Positions 21,648-31,292 of a stretch of 64,000 bases of DNA are shown in pieces. A model generated the notes under the pieces. It made no database searches and had not been told where the DNA came from. It saw nothing but the letters and a program-made list of their open reading frames with translations. The translations under genes were made by a program, and so were the position numbers. This stretch comes from Bacillota bacterium (GTDB taxonomy: Bacteria; Bacillota_A; Clostridia; Lachnospirales; Lachnospiraceae), in assembly GCA_023443625.1 (NCBI GenBank), contig JAEZTQ010000011.1, positions 124,001 through 188,000 on the forward strand, written 5' to 3'. Positions within the stretch are counted from its first letter, which is position 1. The number at the start of each line of letters is the position of its first letter.

Positions 21648-23426
21648 ATGACAGCAATGCAGTGGTTTTTTACATTCATGAAAAAATATCGGCTCAATCT
21701 TATTTTGGGGTTATTTCTGGTAACAATTACAAGTACAATTGCAATTATTAACCCCTATGTCTCAGGTATTGTTGTAGATGAAATTATCAAAGGTGGAAAT
21801 CGCGAATTATTACCACTGATGATGGGGATTATTATTGGGGCTACGATACTGCGCTCCGTAATTAAGTATTGTTTTTTAATTCTCTTTGAAAAATCATCAC
21901 AGGGGATCCTCTTTGCAATGAGGGATTTTGTATATAGAAGAATGCTGGAGCAGGATTTTACTTTCTATAATAAGAATCGTACTGGTGATCTGATGTCAAG
22001 GCAAACAGGTGATATGGATGCTGTGAGACATTTTGTTGCCTTTACTATATATAATATTTATGAAAATGTGCTTCTTTTTGTTATAGCACTGATTATGATT
22101 TTTGTTGTGGATTGGCGCTTGGCATTAATTATGATAGCTGTTCTTCCTATAACAGCCAAGGTAGCAGTGAAACAATTAAAAGCTGTAAAACCCGTATTTC
22201 ATAATATAAGGCAACATTTCTCCAGTCTTAACACAGCAGTTCAAGAGAATATAAGTGGTAACCGTGTGGTAAAAGCCTTTACCAAAGAAGATTATGAGAT
22301 AGAGAAATTCACAAAGGAAAATGATGGATATCGGGAAGCAGAATTAAAGGCCACAAGAATTTGGAAAAAATATGTTCCGGTATTTGAGTTTATGGGTAAT
22401 ATATTAACGGTAATATTATTCTTAATTGGTGGTATCATGGTGGTTCAAGGACATATGTCCATGGGTAAGATAGTAACTGTCAATGGATATCTTTGGATGC
22501 TTAATATGCCTCTGCGAATGGCCGGTTGGTTAGCCAATGACTATCAAAGATTTGTAACCTCCATAGAGAAGATATACACTACAGTAACAGCAGAACCTGG
22601 TATCAGAGAGCCGGAGAAGGCCATTGAAAAGAAACGTTTTAAAGGTGATATTGTATTTAGAAATGTAAGCTATCGTGCGGAGGATGAAGTTGTATTAAAA
22701 GATATTAATTTTCATGTAAAGCCAGGGCAGACCATAGGTATAATTGGAGCTACAGGGGCTGGTAAATCCACCTTAATGAATTTGCTTTGTCGTTTTTATG
22801 ATGTGACCTCAGGAGAAATTGAAATTGATAATATAAACCTTAAGGAGATGGATCTTTACTCCCTTAGAGATAATATTGGTATGGCAATGCAGGATGTCTT
22901 TCTTTTTTCAGATACCATAGAAGGGAATATTTCTTATTCACGTCCTGATTGTAGCTATGATAAGGTGGTGGAAGCAGCTAAGATTGCCAATGCCCATGAC
23001 TTTATCATGCAGATGCCGGAAGGCTATGACACCATTGTAGGAGAGCGAGGAGTGGGACTTTCAGGTGGACAAAAACAGAGAATCTCTTTAGCGAGAGCCT
23101 TACTTAAGGATCCTTCCATCATCATTTTGGATGATACAACCTCAGCTGTTGATATGGAGACTGAGACACAGATTCAGACGGCATTAGGTTCGATCCATGC
23201 GAAGCATACGGTGTTTATTATCGCCCATCGTATCTCATCTATTAAAGATGCAGATCAAATTCTGGTATTGGATGATGGTAGAATCATCGAATCAGGTAAT
23301 CATGATGAGCTTCTTAATAAGAAGGGTTACTACTATACGGTTTTCCACCATCAATACGGTGATTTTGACTCACTAAGCAAGGGGATATCTTCTTCCAGCA
23401 AAGTGAATTTGGAAGGAGGTAGATAA
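21648..23426 (+). CDS. ABC exporter, half-transporter with degenerate Walker B
   Basis: ATG 21648 follows GAGGAGG; the frame extends to an unsupported earlier start. The 592-residue protein has six transmembrane helices (residues 10-310) and an ABC domain with Walker A GATGAGKST, signature LSGGQKQR and Walker B IIILDDTTSAVD. The catalytic Glu after Walker B is Asp here. It is two bases from the next gene, whose Walker B is normal but whose signature is altered. The pair therefore matches heterodimeric exporters of the LmrCD/BmrCD/TM287-288 type. The substrate is unknown, probably drugs or peptides or lipids. Confidence 0.93.
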   Translation: MTAMQWFFTFMKKYRLNLILGLFLVTITSTIAIINPYVSGIVVDEIIKGGNRELLPLMMGIIIGATILRSVIKYCFLILFEKSSQGILFAMRDFVYRRMLEQDFTFYNKNRTGDLMSRQTGDMDAVRHFVAFTIYNIYENVLLFVIALIMIFVVDWRLALIMIAVLPITAKVAVKQLKAVKPVFHNIRQHFSSLNTAVQENISGNRVVKAFTKEDYEIEKFTKENDGYREAELKATRIWKKYVPVFEFMGNILTVILFLIGGIMVVQGHMSMGKIVTVNGYLWMLNMPLRMAGWLANDYQRFVTSIEKIYTTVTAEPGIREPEKAIEKKRFKGDIVFRNVSYRAEDEVVLKDINFHVKPGQTIGIIGATGAGKSTLMNLLCRFYDVTSGEIEIDNINLKEMDLYSLRDNIGMAMQDVFLFSDTIEGNISYSRPDCSYDKVVEAAKIANAHDFIMQMPEGYDTIVGERGVGLSGGQKQRISLARALLKDPSIIILDDTTSAVDMETETQIQTALGSIHAKHTVFIIAHRISSIKDADQILVLDDGRIIESGNHDELLNKKGYYYTVFHHQYGDFDSLSKGISSSSKVNLEGGR

Positions 23427-23427
23427 G

Positions 23428-25218
23428 ATGGCTAGAAATAAATATGATGTGGATGAAACCCTACAAACGGAATTTAATTTTGCACATTTAAAAAGATTAG
23501 GTAAATACATAAAGCCATACTGGAAACAGATGCTCATAACCATAATGATAACATCCCTTTCAGCGATCCTTGGAATGCTTACTCCTATCTTCTTTATGAA
23601 GATTATGGACGATTATATTCCCAATAAGAATATAAAAGGCATTGTAATCCTTAGTATATTACAGCTTATAATATTCTTTATCGTCTCCCTTGTTCTCTCT
23701 CTTAAGATAAGTTTAACAGCAAGACTGGGACAAAACATGATACATAAAATCAGAAGTGATATTTTTGTACATTTACAAGAGCTGCCTTTTTCCTATTATG
23801 ATGATAAGCCTCATGGTAAGATCCAAGTACGAGTAGTAAATTATGTTAATAGTCTTAGTGATTTATTATCCAATGGTATTGTAAATACCATAACCGATTT
23901 ATTCAGTTTATTCTTCACCCTTGGGTTTATGTTCTATGTAAATGTAAGATTGACCCTCATATGTTTAATAGGGCTACCTCTTTTAATGATAATAATCTTC
24001 CTGATTAAGACTAAGCAAAGAGTAGCCTGGCAATTAAGTAGCAATAAATCCTCAAATCTAAATGCCTATATTGCAGAAAGTATCAATGGGATTCGTGTTA
24101 CTCAAAGCTTTACTAGAGAGCGAGAAAATATTAGAATTTTTAATTCCCTAAGTGATGAATACAGAAAGTCTTGGATGAAGGCTGTTAAGCTGAACTTTTT
24201 GCTATGGCCTGCTATTGATAATATTTCTACCTGGACCGGTGTGGCTTTATATGTCCTTGGAATCTCCTGGTTAGATCAAGGAATGAAGGGAATTACAGTG
24301 GGTGTTCTAATTGCAATGATGGGCTATATCGGAAGATTTTGGGCTCCGGTTAATACCTTAGCCAGCTTTTATAATTCTTTATTAAATGCTGTATCTTATC
24401 TGGAACGTATTTTTGAGACCATTGATGAGCCTGTGCTAGTTCAAGATAGTAAAGACGCTGTAGAGATGCCTCCCATTCAGGGAGAAGTTATATTTAAAGA
24501 CGTTTCCTTTGGCTATGAGGATGATATCATGATACTTAAGGGGATTAATTTTCAAGCAAAGGCAGGAGATACTGTTGCCATTGTTGGCCCTACGGGTGCA
24601 GGTAAGACTACAATTATTAATCTAATCAGCAGATTTTATAATTTAAATTCTGGAGAGATTACCATTGATGGAATTGATATTAATACTGTTACGATTAAAT
24701 CTCTTCGTAAACAAATGGGTGTTATGCTCCAGGATAGCTTCATCTTCTCAGGTACTATAATGGATAATATTCGTTACGGCAATATGGAAGCCACAGATGA
24801 GCAGGTAATGGAGGCAGCTAAGACCGTTCATGCCCACGATTTCATTATGGAGATGGAGAATGGCTATGATACCCAGGTCAATGAAAGAGGCACTAGATTA
24901 TCCGTAGGTCAAAGACAACTAATTAGCTTTGCCAGAGCATTGCTTGCCGATCCAAAAATCCTAATCCTTGATGAAGCTACCTCAAGCATTGACACAGAGA
25001 CCGAGATTATATTACAGGAGGGCTTAAGTAGACTCCTTGCTAACCGAACCTCCTTCATCATAGCCCATCGCCTATCCACCATTCAAAATTCAACCTTTAT
25101 AATGTATGTGGATGAAGGTATAGTCAAAGAAATGGGTAATCATCAAGAACTTCTAAAACTGAAGGGAAGTTATTATGAGCTTTATATGTCACAATATAGA
25201 TTCCTAGAGAGAGAATAA
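23428..25218 (+). CDS. ABC exporter, partner half-transporter with altered signature
   Basis: The 596-residue protein has an extra N-terminal stretch of about 25 residues, six transmembrane helices and an ABC domain with Walker A GPTGAGKTT, signature LSVGQRQL (Gly to Val in LSGGQ) and Walker B ILILDEATSSID with the catalytic Glu. The consensus ATP site would be formed by this Walker A/B and the LSGGQ of the upstream partner. The degenerate site would use the other halves. GGAGG before ATG 23428 lies inside the end of the upstream gene. Confidence 0.93.
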   Translation: MARNKYDVDETLQTEFNFAHLKRLGKYIKPYWKQMLITIMITSLSAILGMLTPIFFMKIMDDYIPNKNIKGIVILSILQLIIFFIVSLVLSLKISLTARLGQNMIHKIRSDIFVHLQELPFSYYDDKPHGKIQVRVVNYVNSLSDLLSNGIVNTITDLFSLFFTLGFMFYVNVRLTLICLIGLPLLMIIIFLIKTKQRVAWQLSSNKSSNLNAYIAESINGIRVTQSFTRERENIRIFNSLSDEYRKSWMKAVKLNFLLWPAIDNISTWTGVALYVLGISWLDQGMKGITVGVLIAMMGYIGRFWAPVNTLASFYNSLLNAVSYLERIFETIDEPVLVQDSKDAVEMPPIQGEVIFKDVSFGYEDDIMILKGINFQAKAGDTVAIVGPTGAGKTTIINLISRFYNLNSGEITIDGIDINTVTIKSLRKQMGVMLQDSFIFSGTIMDNIRYGNMEATDEQVMEAAKTVHAHDFIMEMENGYDTQVNERGTRLSVGQRQLISFARALLADPKILILDEATSSIDTETEIILQEGLSRLLANRTSFIIAHRLSTIQNSTFIMYVDEGIVKEMGNHQELLKLKGSYYELYMSQYRFLERE

Positions 25219-25316
25219 AGATATAGCAATAGCATTTCCTGGTATACCTTGCTGATTATAGGGGGATGGGATACAATAATAAGTAAATAGATTATTGTAT
25301 AATAAGGAGTTAGAGA

Positions 25317-26378
25317 ATGGCTTTTGACTATAAAGAAATTGTCCCCTACCTTTTACATTGGTTTGAATATAATGCTCGCATTTTACCTTGGAGGGAAAAA
25401 CCAATCCCTTATTATGTTTGGATTTCTGAAATAATGCTCCAGCAGACTAGAGTAGAGGCAGTAAAAGGATATTTTGATCGGTTTATTACTGCTCTTCCAG
25501 ACATAGAAACCCTAGCGACAGTAGAGGAAGAGAAATTATTAAAGCTATGGCAAGGTCTTGGATATTATAATAGAGTGAGAAATTTGCAAAAGGCCGCACA
25601 GCAGATAATGACGGAATATGAGGGTAAAGTACCTGCTGACTATGATATATTAACAAAGCTACCGGGAATAGGAACCTATACCGCTGGAGCCATTGCCTCA
25701 ATTGCTTATCAAATACCAGTACCAGCCATAGATGGCAATGTGCTTCGTGTTACAAAAAGAATTGCAGGAAGCTTTGATGACATCACAAAAGATAAGACGA
25801 AGAAAGAACTATGGAGTGATTTGTCAAGGATTATGCCAGAGAATCGACCTGGGGATTTTAATCAATCTCTCATGGAGTTAGGCGCCATGATTTGTCTGCC
25901 TAGTGGCAGGCCTCTTTGCCAACAATGTCCTGTAATGCATCTGTGTAAAGCTTTTCATGAAGAGACAGTACTACAAATTCCTGTTAAACCAGCGAAAAAA
26001 GAGCGAAGGAAGGAAAATCATACAATTCTTTTCATGGAATATCAGGACCGGTATGCCATCAGAAAGAGAGAGAAGAGTGGATTACTGGCAGGATTATGGG
26101 AACTTCCCAACCTGGAAGGGAGAATTACCAAGAAGGATCTAGAGCAGCAACTAAGGGAGGGTGGAATGAAATCTTTTCATATCAGTTCCTTAGGTGAGGC
26201 AAAACATATATTTACTCATGTGGAATGGCATATGATAGGATACCATATAAAAATTAATGACGAGAAGTTAAATATAGCAGATAGTATCAAGGGTGTTTGG
26301 GTAAAAAAGAAGGATATTAATGAACTATACAGTATACCCAGTGCCTTTGCCCCTTATATGAAAGTGCTGGAAGAGTAG
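25317..26378 (+). CDS. mutY: A/G-specific adenine DNA glycosylase
   Basis: The 353-residue protein removes adenine mispaired with 8-oxoguanine. It has the MutY start LPWREKPIPYYVWISEIMLQ with QQTRVE, the helix-hairpin-helix LPGIGTYTAGAIASIAYQ, the catalytic Asp in VPAIDGNVLRV, and the iron-sulfur loop CLPSGRPLCQQCPVMHLC (C-x6-C-x2-C-x5-C). The C-terminal Nudix-like 8-oxoG recognition domain is present (AIRKREKSGLLAGLWELPNL). ATG 25317 follows AAGGAG. Confidence 0.96.
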   Translation: MAFDYKEIVPYLLHWFEYNARILPWREKPIPYYVWISEIMLQQTRVEAVKGYFDRFITALPDIETLATVEEEKLLKLWQGLGYYNRVRNLQKAAQQIMTEYEGKVPADYDILTKLPGIGTYTAGAIASIAYQIPVPAIDGNVLRVTKRIAGSFDDITKDKTKKELWSDLSRIMPENRPGDFNQSLMELGAMICLPSGRPLCQQCPVMHLCKAFHEETVLQIPVKPAKKERRKENHTILFMEYQDRYAIRKREKSGLLAGLWELPNLEGRITKKDLEQQLREGGMKSFHISSLGEAKHIFTHVEWHMIGYHIKINDEKLNIADSIKGVWVKKKDINELYSIPSAFAPYMKVLEE

Positions 26379-26498
26379 TAGGATATAGAAGAGATATTTT
26401 TCTGTTGTAATATGGCCTATTTATGGTATTATTATAAGGTAAAAGATTTATGCTGGATCGCTTATATAATAGGAAAGCTTTACAGCAAAGGAGGTTCT

Positions 26499-26975
26499 AT
26501 GAAGAAAATAATATCTTTATTTATAATAACGGCATTATTACTGACAGGTTGCAGTAAAGAAGAACAAATGCCTGATTTCATCCCTACTATGGCGCCGGAG
26601 AAAGAAGAAGCGAAAGAAGCTGCACCACCTAAGGAGGAGAGTGACCCAGAGGTTGAACCTTCTCCAGCAACAATTTATGTTGGTGAGACAACTACCAAAT
26701 ACGTAAAATTATCTAAATATAACGATACTTTAAATGTTAGATCTTCTCCGTCTACAAGTGGAGATAAGGTTGGATTTCTGGTACATACAGAAGTAGTTGA
26801 TGTAATTGAGATAAAAGACGGATGGGCAAGCTTTCTATATAAAGATGCTATTTGTTATGTTAATGCGAGTTATCTCGTGGATGAAAAGCCAGCATATATT
26901 GAGCCCCCGGCACCAACCGCATCATCAGGAAGTAATAATTCATCGGAGCAAAAATCATCCAATCTGGATATCTAA
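26499..26975 (+). CDS. Lipoprotein with a bacterial SH3 domain
   Basis: ATG 26499 follows AAAGGAGG; the frame is open upstream without a site. The 158-residue product has a lipoprotein signal (MKKIISLFIITALLLTGC, lipobox LTGC), a Glu/Pro-rich linker, and an SH3-type domain at about residues 64-125 (LNVRSSPSTSGDKVGFLVHT, then GWASFLYKDAICYVNASYLV). It probably binds peptidoglycan at the outer membrane face. It ends with a Ser/Asn tail and is directly adjacent to the convergent LysR gene. Confidence 0.88.
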   Translation: MKKIISLFIITALLLTGCSKEEQMPDFIPTMAPEKEEAKEAAPPKEESDPEVEPSPATIYVGETTTKYVKLSKYNDTLNVRSSPSTSGDKVGFLVHTEVVDVIEIKDGWASFLYKDAICYVNASYLVDEKPAYIEPPAPTASSGSNNSSEQKSSNLDI

Positions 26976-27863
26976 TTATGAAATTTTAACGTAATCAATA
27001 AATTTAATCAATGAATCAGAGAGGAAGGCATTTTTTGCATAGGCAAAGCCAACCTCTCTTTTACTTATAGGAGTTTTTAGAGGGATTTGAAAGAGTGTAC
27101 CTGCCTCTAATTCTGATTGCACGAAGGCTTTTATAACACAGGCAACACCCAGGCTGGTCTTTGCAAATTCTATTAATAAATCCATACTGCTTATTTCCAG
27201 TAAATGCTTTGGGTGGATAAAATTATTTTTAAAATATTCATCAATATATTTTCGTGAAATATTGCCTTCATCTAGTAATAAAATATTGGCATTTGAAAAA
27301 ATGTCAGGATTATTTTCTCTAAGCTTTAAATTATCCAAGTAGGTACCAGTAGCTACAAAGATATCTTCAATTTCTCCCAAGGAAATAAAGTTAATATCCC
27401 TTGTATTCTCTGGTTTTGCTGCCAATCCAATATCTAAGGATCCGTTCTCTAACTGCTTGATGGTATGTGAGGAGGATTGATTAGTAATTACAATTTTAAT
27501 GTGCGGGTGCTTTTGTACAAAACCATTCAAATAGGGCAGAAGAAGATATTTACATAGGGTGGTGCTGGCACCAATTCGCAGATGGCCGATACCTAGTTCA
27601 TGAATTCTTTTGATGCTCTCTTCTCCGCGGCTTAAGGTAGCAAAGGCATTTTTCGTATGTTCATAGAGCAGGTTTCCTTCCTTAGTAAGCTTAACACCCC
27701 GGGAATTACGAATGAATAGGGCAGTTTGTAGGTTTTCTTCAAGACTCTGTATTGCCTTGCTTACAGCGGGTTGACTGATAAATAATTGCTTTGCAGCATG
27801 TGATATATTACCTGTTTCTGCTACGCTATTAAATACATGATATAAAGATAAATTTTGTTCCAT
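26976..27863 (-). CDS. LysR-family regulator, probably of leuBCD
   Basis: The 295-residue protein has the LysR winged helix (SLYHVFNSVAETGNISHAAK, then LFISQPAVSKAIQSLEENLQ) and the periplasmic-binding-type effector domain (RIGASTTLCKYLLLPYLNGF). ATG 27863 follows GGAGGGTC. It is divergent from leuB with a 278-bp shared control region containing a T-N11-A palindrome, the usual LysR arrangement. Control of leucine synthesis is inferred from position. A CysL/CysB-like role is the alternative. Confidence 0.9.
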   Translation of the reverse strand: MEQNLSLYHVFNSVAETGNISHAAKQLFISQPAVSKAIQSLEENLQTALFIRNSRGVKLTKEGNLLYEHTKNAFATLSRGEESIKRIHELGIGHLRIGASTTLCKYLLLPYLNGFVQKHPHIKIVITNQSSSHTIKQLENGSLDIGLAAKPENTRDINFISLGEIEDIFVATGTYLDNLKLRENNPDIFSNANILLLDEGNISRKYIDEYFKNNFIHPKHLLEISSMDLLIEFAKTSLGVACVIKAFVQSELEAGTLFQIPLKTPISKREVGFAYAKNAFLSDSLIKFIDYVKIS

Positions 27864-28141
27864 ATAGACCCTCCTTGATATAACTAGTAGTTATAACTGG
27901 TATTAATAATATGTATTATAATTATATCAGATTTTATGCTAGAATAGCAATAGAAAAACATAAGAGTATAGTAGAGGGTTACAGTTCAGCCATGGAATAG
28001 AATTGATAAACTGTTTGTGCAAGTTTACTTGCATACAAGTAGTCTTTTATATTCTGTTGTGTGGCATTTTGCCAAAGGGAGATGTAGCATAAGCGAAACC
28101 TGGTTTATTGTTGAACTGTAACATCGTTTGGGAGGAAAATA
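27864..28141. promoter_or_regulatory. lysR/leuB divergent control region
   Basis: ATAACTAGTAGTTAT (27880-27894) is a perfect palindrome containing T-N11-A, close to the lysR start and well placed for autoregulation. A leader-like stretch follows with small hairpins (ACTTGCATACAAGT near 28027, GGCATTTTGCC near 28063), but there is no T-box consensus and no poly-T terminator. Leucine control by a T-box therefore looks unlikely. Confidence 0.55.
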
Positions 28142-29224
28142 ATGAACTTTAACATTGCTGTTATTCCCGGGGATGGAATTGGACCGGAGATTATTAGGGA
28201 AGCGAAAAAGGTACTAGATCAAATCGGAAGAAAGTATGGACACCAATTTAATTATACTGAGGTGTTGATGGGAGGAGTATCCATTGATGCAACAGGGGAA
28301 CCCCTAACCAAGGAAGCTCTTGAGACTGCAAAGAAGAGTGATTCTGTATTGCTGGGAGCGGTTGGTGGTAATGTAGGCCAGTCTAATTGGTATAGTCTAC
28401 CCCCACATCTTAGACCGGAGGCAGGACTTCTTGCTATCCGTAAAGGTCTTGGCTTATTTGCTAATATTCGACCAGCAGTGTTGTATGAAGAGCTAAAGGG
28501 AGCTTGCCCCCTAAAAGATGAAATAATTGGTGATGGCTTTGATTTTGTTGTAATGAGAGAATTGACTGGCGGATTATATTTTGGTGAACGCAGTACCGTA
28601 GAAGAGAATGGCGTTAGAAAAGCTACAGATACCCTTGTATATGATGAAAATGAAATCAGAAGAATTGCTAAGTGTGCATTTGAAATAGCCCTGAAGAGGA
28701 ATAAGAAGGTATGTAGCGTTGATAAGGCCAATGTACTGGATTCCTCCAGACTTTGGAGACAGGTAACGAAAGAAGTATCCAAGGATTATCCAGAGGTAGA
28801 GCTTTGTGATATGTTGGTGGATAACTGTGCCATGCAGCTTGTGAAAGACCCCAGACAGTTTGATGTTATCTTGACAGAGAATATGTTTGGTGACATATTA
28901 TCAGATGAAGCTAGTATGATTACTGGGTCTATCGGTATGCTGGCTTCTGCAAGTCTTGGAGAAACAAAGCTAGGTCTATATGAACCGAGTCATGGCTCTG
29001 CACCGGATATTGCAGGCCAGAATAAAGCCAATCCCATAGCCACCATTTTGTCAGCTGCAATGATGTTGCGTTATAGCTTCGATCTGGAAGAGGAAGCAAA
29101 TAGGGTGGAAGAAGCAATAAAGATTGTATTGAAAAAAAATTATCGTACCGTGGATATTATGTCTGAGGGGATGATTTTAGTAGGTACCAAGGAGATGGGA
29201 GATTTAATTATTGCTGAGTTATAA
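28142..29224 (+). CDS. leuB: 3-isopropylmalate dehydrogenase
   Basis: The 360-residue cytoplasmic enzyme performs the NAD-dependent oxidative decarboxylation of 3-isopropylmalate, the third step of leucine synthesis. Family motifs are [46 protein letters not shown] and the metal-binding Asp stretch [14 protein letters not shown], with nucleotide site [23 protein letters not shown] 28142 follows GGGAGG. It is the first gene of leuBCD; leuA is not in the window. Confidence 0.97.
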   Translation: MNFNIAVIPGDGIGPEIIREAKKVLDQIGRKYGHQFNYTEVLMGGVSIDATGEPLTKEALETAKKSDSVLLGAVGGNVGQSNWYSLPPHLRPEAGLLAIRKGLGLFANIRPAVLYEELKGACPLKDEIIGDGFDFVVMRELTGGLYFGERSTVEENGVRKATDTLVYDENEIRRIAKCAFEIALKRNKKVCSVDKANVLDSSRLWRQVTKEVSKDYPEVELCDMLVDNCAMQLVKDPRQFDVILTENMFGDILSDEASMITGSIGMLASASLGETKLGLYEPSHGSAPDIAGQNKANPIATILSAAMMLRYSFDLEEEANRVEEAIKIVLKKNYRTVDIMSEGMILVGTKEMGDLIIAEL

Positions 29225-29279
29225 TCTCATCGACCTCTTGGAGTTTAGATCATTATAGAAGAATAAGGAGGATTATACT

Positions 29280-30545
29280 ATGGGTATGACCATGACACAG
29301 AAAATATTAGCTGCGCATGCAGGCCTTCCTAAAGTTAGTGCAGGCCAGTTAATTGAGGCAGACTTAGATTTAGTACTGGGTAATGATGTAACTGCTCCTG
29401 TAGCCATTCATGAGATGGAGAAGATGACCATTAAGAAGGTCTTCGATAAGGACAAGATAGCGCTAGTACCTGATCATTTTACACCTAATAAGGACATTAA
29501 GTCAGCAGAGCATTGTAAATGTGTGCGTGAGTTTGCAGCCAGCCAGGATATAACCAATTATTTTGAGATCGGTGAAATGGGCATTGAGCATGCTCTGCTT
29601 CCTGAAAAAGGTCTGGTTGTGGCAGGAGATGTGGTAATCGGTGCGGATTCTCATACCTGTACCTATGGAGCCCTGGGAGCCTTCTCGACAGGGGTAGGCA
29701 GTACAGATATGGCAGCAGGAATGGCAACGGGTAAAGCTTGGTTTAAGGTACCCTCTGCCATAAAATTTGTATTGACCGGAAAACCAGCACAATGGGTTAG
29801 CGGCAAGGATGTAATTCTTCATATTATCGGAATGATTGGTGTAGATGGAGCATTATATAAATCCATGGAGTTTGTTGGAGATGGAATTAATAATCTGACA
29901 ATGGATGATCGTTTTGCTATGGCCAATATGGCAATAGAAGCAGGAGCTAAGAATGGAATTTTCCCTGTAGATGCTTTAGCTATAGAGTATATGAAGGAAC
30001 ATTCTAAGAAGGAATATAAAGTATATGAAGCAGATGAGGATGCAGAATATGATGAGATTTATGAGATTGACTTATCAATATTAAAGCCTACTGTAGCATT
30101 TCCTCATTTGCCTGAAAATACTCGTACTATCGATGAGGTTGGAGATATTAAGATAGATCAGGTGGTCATCGGTTCCTGTACCAATGGACGAATCGAAGAC
30201 CTTAGAATTGCAGCAAGTATATTAGAAGGAAGAAAGGTTGCAAAGGGAATGCGTCTCATCGTATTTCCAGCTACCCAGAAGATTTATCTTCAGGCAATGG
30301 AGGAAGGTTTACTGGCTACCTTTATTAAAGCAGGAGGAGTTGTCAGCACACCTACCTGTGGTCCTTGTCTGGGTGGACATATGGGTATTTTGGCGGCAGG
30401 GGAGCGTGCCGTTGCAACCACCAATCGTAACTTTGTAGGACGTATGGGCCATGTAGAATCTGAGGTTTATCTGGCAAGCCCTGCAGTAGCTGCAGCCAGT
30501 GCTATAACCGGTAAGATATCAGGTCCCAGCGAACTTGGATTATAA
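29280..30545 (+). CDS. leuC: 3-isopropylmalate dehydratase, large subunit
   Basis: The 421-residue subunit of isopropylmalate isomerase carries the [4Fe-4S] cluster. Cluster cysteines are visible in VIGSCTNGR and [10 protein letters not shown]. The substrate loop is [20 protein letters not shown]. The length and the split from a small LeuD mark the archaeal/clostridial (LeuC2, HacA-like) type rather than the 466-residue enterobacterial form. GGAGGATTATACT precedes ATG. It is cotranscribed with leuB and leuD. Confidence 0.97.
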   Translation: MGMTMTQKILAAHAGLPKVSAGQLIEADLDLVLGNDVTAPVAIHEMEKMTIKKVFDKDKIALVPDHFTPNKDIKSAEHCKCVREFAASQDITNYFEIGEMGIEHALLPEKGLVVAGDVVIGADSHTCTYGALGAFSTGVGSTDMAAGMATGKAWFKVPSAIKFVLTGKPAQWVSGKDVILHIIGMIGVDGALYKSMEFVGDGINNLTMDDRFAMANMAIEAGAKNGIFPVDALAIEYMKEHSKKEYKVYEADEDAEYDEIYEIDLSILKPTVAFPHLPENTRTIDEVGDIKIDQVVIGSCTNGRIEDLRIAASILEGRKVAKGMRLIVFPATQKIYLQAMEEGLLATFIKAGGVVSTPTCGPCLGGHMGILAAGERAVATTNRNFVGRMGHVESEVYLASPAVAAASAITGKISGPSELGL

Positions 30546-30562
30546 TAGAGGAGGTTTATTAT

Positions 30563-31048
30563 ATGAAGGCTTTTGGTACAGTACACAAATATGGTGATAA
30601 TGTAGATACAGACGTAATTATCCCTGCGCGTTATCTTAACTCCTCTGATCCTAAGGAGCTGGCTGCAAAATGCATGATTGATATCGATAAGGATTTTGTT
30701 GCCAGGGTTAAAACCGGAGATATCATGGTGGCTAATAAGAATTTTGGCTGTGGATCCTCCAGAGAACATGCGCCTATAGCAATCAAAGCATCTGGCATCA
30801 GCTGTGTAATAGCAGAAACCTTTGCTAGAATCTTTTATCGTAACGCCATCAATATCGGTCTTCCCATCATTGAATGTCCCGAGGCTGCCAAAGAGATTGA
30901 AGCAGGGGATTTGGTAGAGATAGATTTTGATAATGGTATAATTTATGATAGAACTAAAAAAACCCAGTATCAAGGTCAGGCTTTTCCTGAATTTATGCAG
31001 AAAATTATTAAGGCAGAGGGTTTAATAAACTATATCAATAATAAATAA
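30563..31048 (+). CDS. leuD: 3-isopropylmalate dehydratase, small subunit
   Basis: The 161-residue swivelling subunit pairs with LeuC. It shows [16 protein letters not shown] at the start, the substrate loop [20 protein letters not shown] and [12 protein letters not shown]. The short form matches the LeuC2 type upstream. GAGGAGGTTTATTAT precedes ATG 30563, 17 bp after leuC. A terminator follows 50 bp downstream. Confidence 0.97.
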   Translation: MKAFGTVHKYGDNVDTDVIIPARYLNSSDPKELAAKCMIDIDKDFVARVKTGDIMVANKNFGCGSSREHAPIAIKASGISCVIAETFARIFYRNAINIGLPIIECPEAAKEIEAGDLVEIDFDNGIIYDRTKKTQYQGQAFPEFMQKIIKAEGLINYINNK

Positions 31049-31096
31049 TAAATATTATATAATAGTATTATAGCTTTGCTATAATGCAATGAAAGT

Positions 31097-31127
31097 AGAT
31101 GAGGAGAAAGCTTCTCATCTATTTTTA
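31097..31127 (+). terminator. Terminator of leuBCD
   Basis: AGATGAG (31097-31103) pairs with CTCATCT (31114-31120) around GAGAAAGCTT, followed by ATTTTTAT. Confidence 0.85.
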
Positions 31128-31145
31128 TGTTGTAGTGTATATTAC

Positions 31146-31216
31146 TTGGCAGTCCCCTCGGGCAGTCCCCTCGGGCAATCCCCTCGGGCGCAAAGTGTCA
31201 GCAAGCTGACACTTTA
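31146..31216. repeat. Dispersed palindromic repeat, partial copy with triplicated block
   Basis: Three tandem copies of a 13-bp CAGTCCCCTCGGG-type block (31150-31190) are followed by AAAGTGTCAGCAAGCTGACA ending in CTTT. That matches the right end of the repeat at 14223-14348 and 46877-46996. The left half is absent. Confidence 0.65.
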
Positions 31217-31292
31217 TTACTTGGTTTTGTAACATTTTTTAATCCTCAATCATAATGTGAAATAGAACTTCTAATAGGTGATGGTATTAAAC

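Noticed and set aside
27864..28141. T-box leader before leuB
   Set aside because: No AGGGTGGNACCGCG-type sequence and no terminator with poly-T is present. Only small hairpins are seen.
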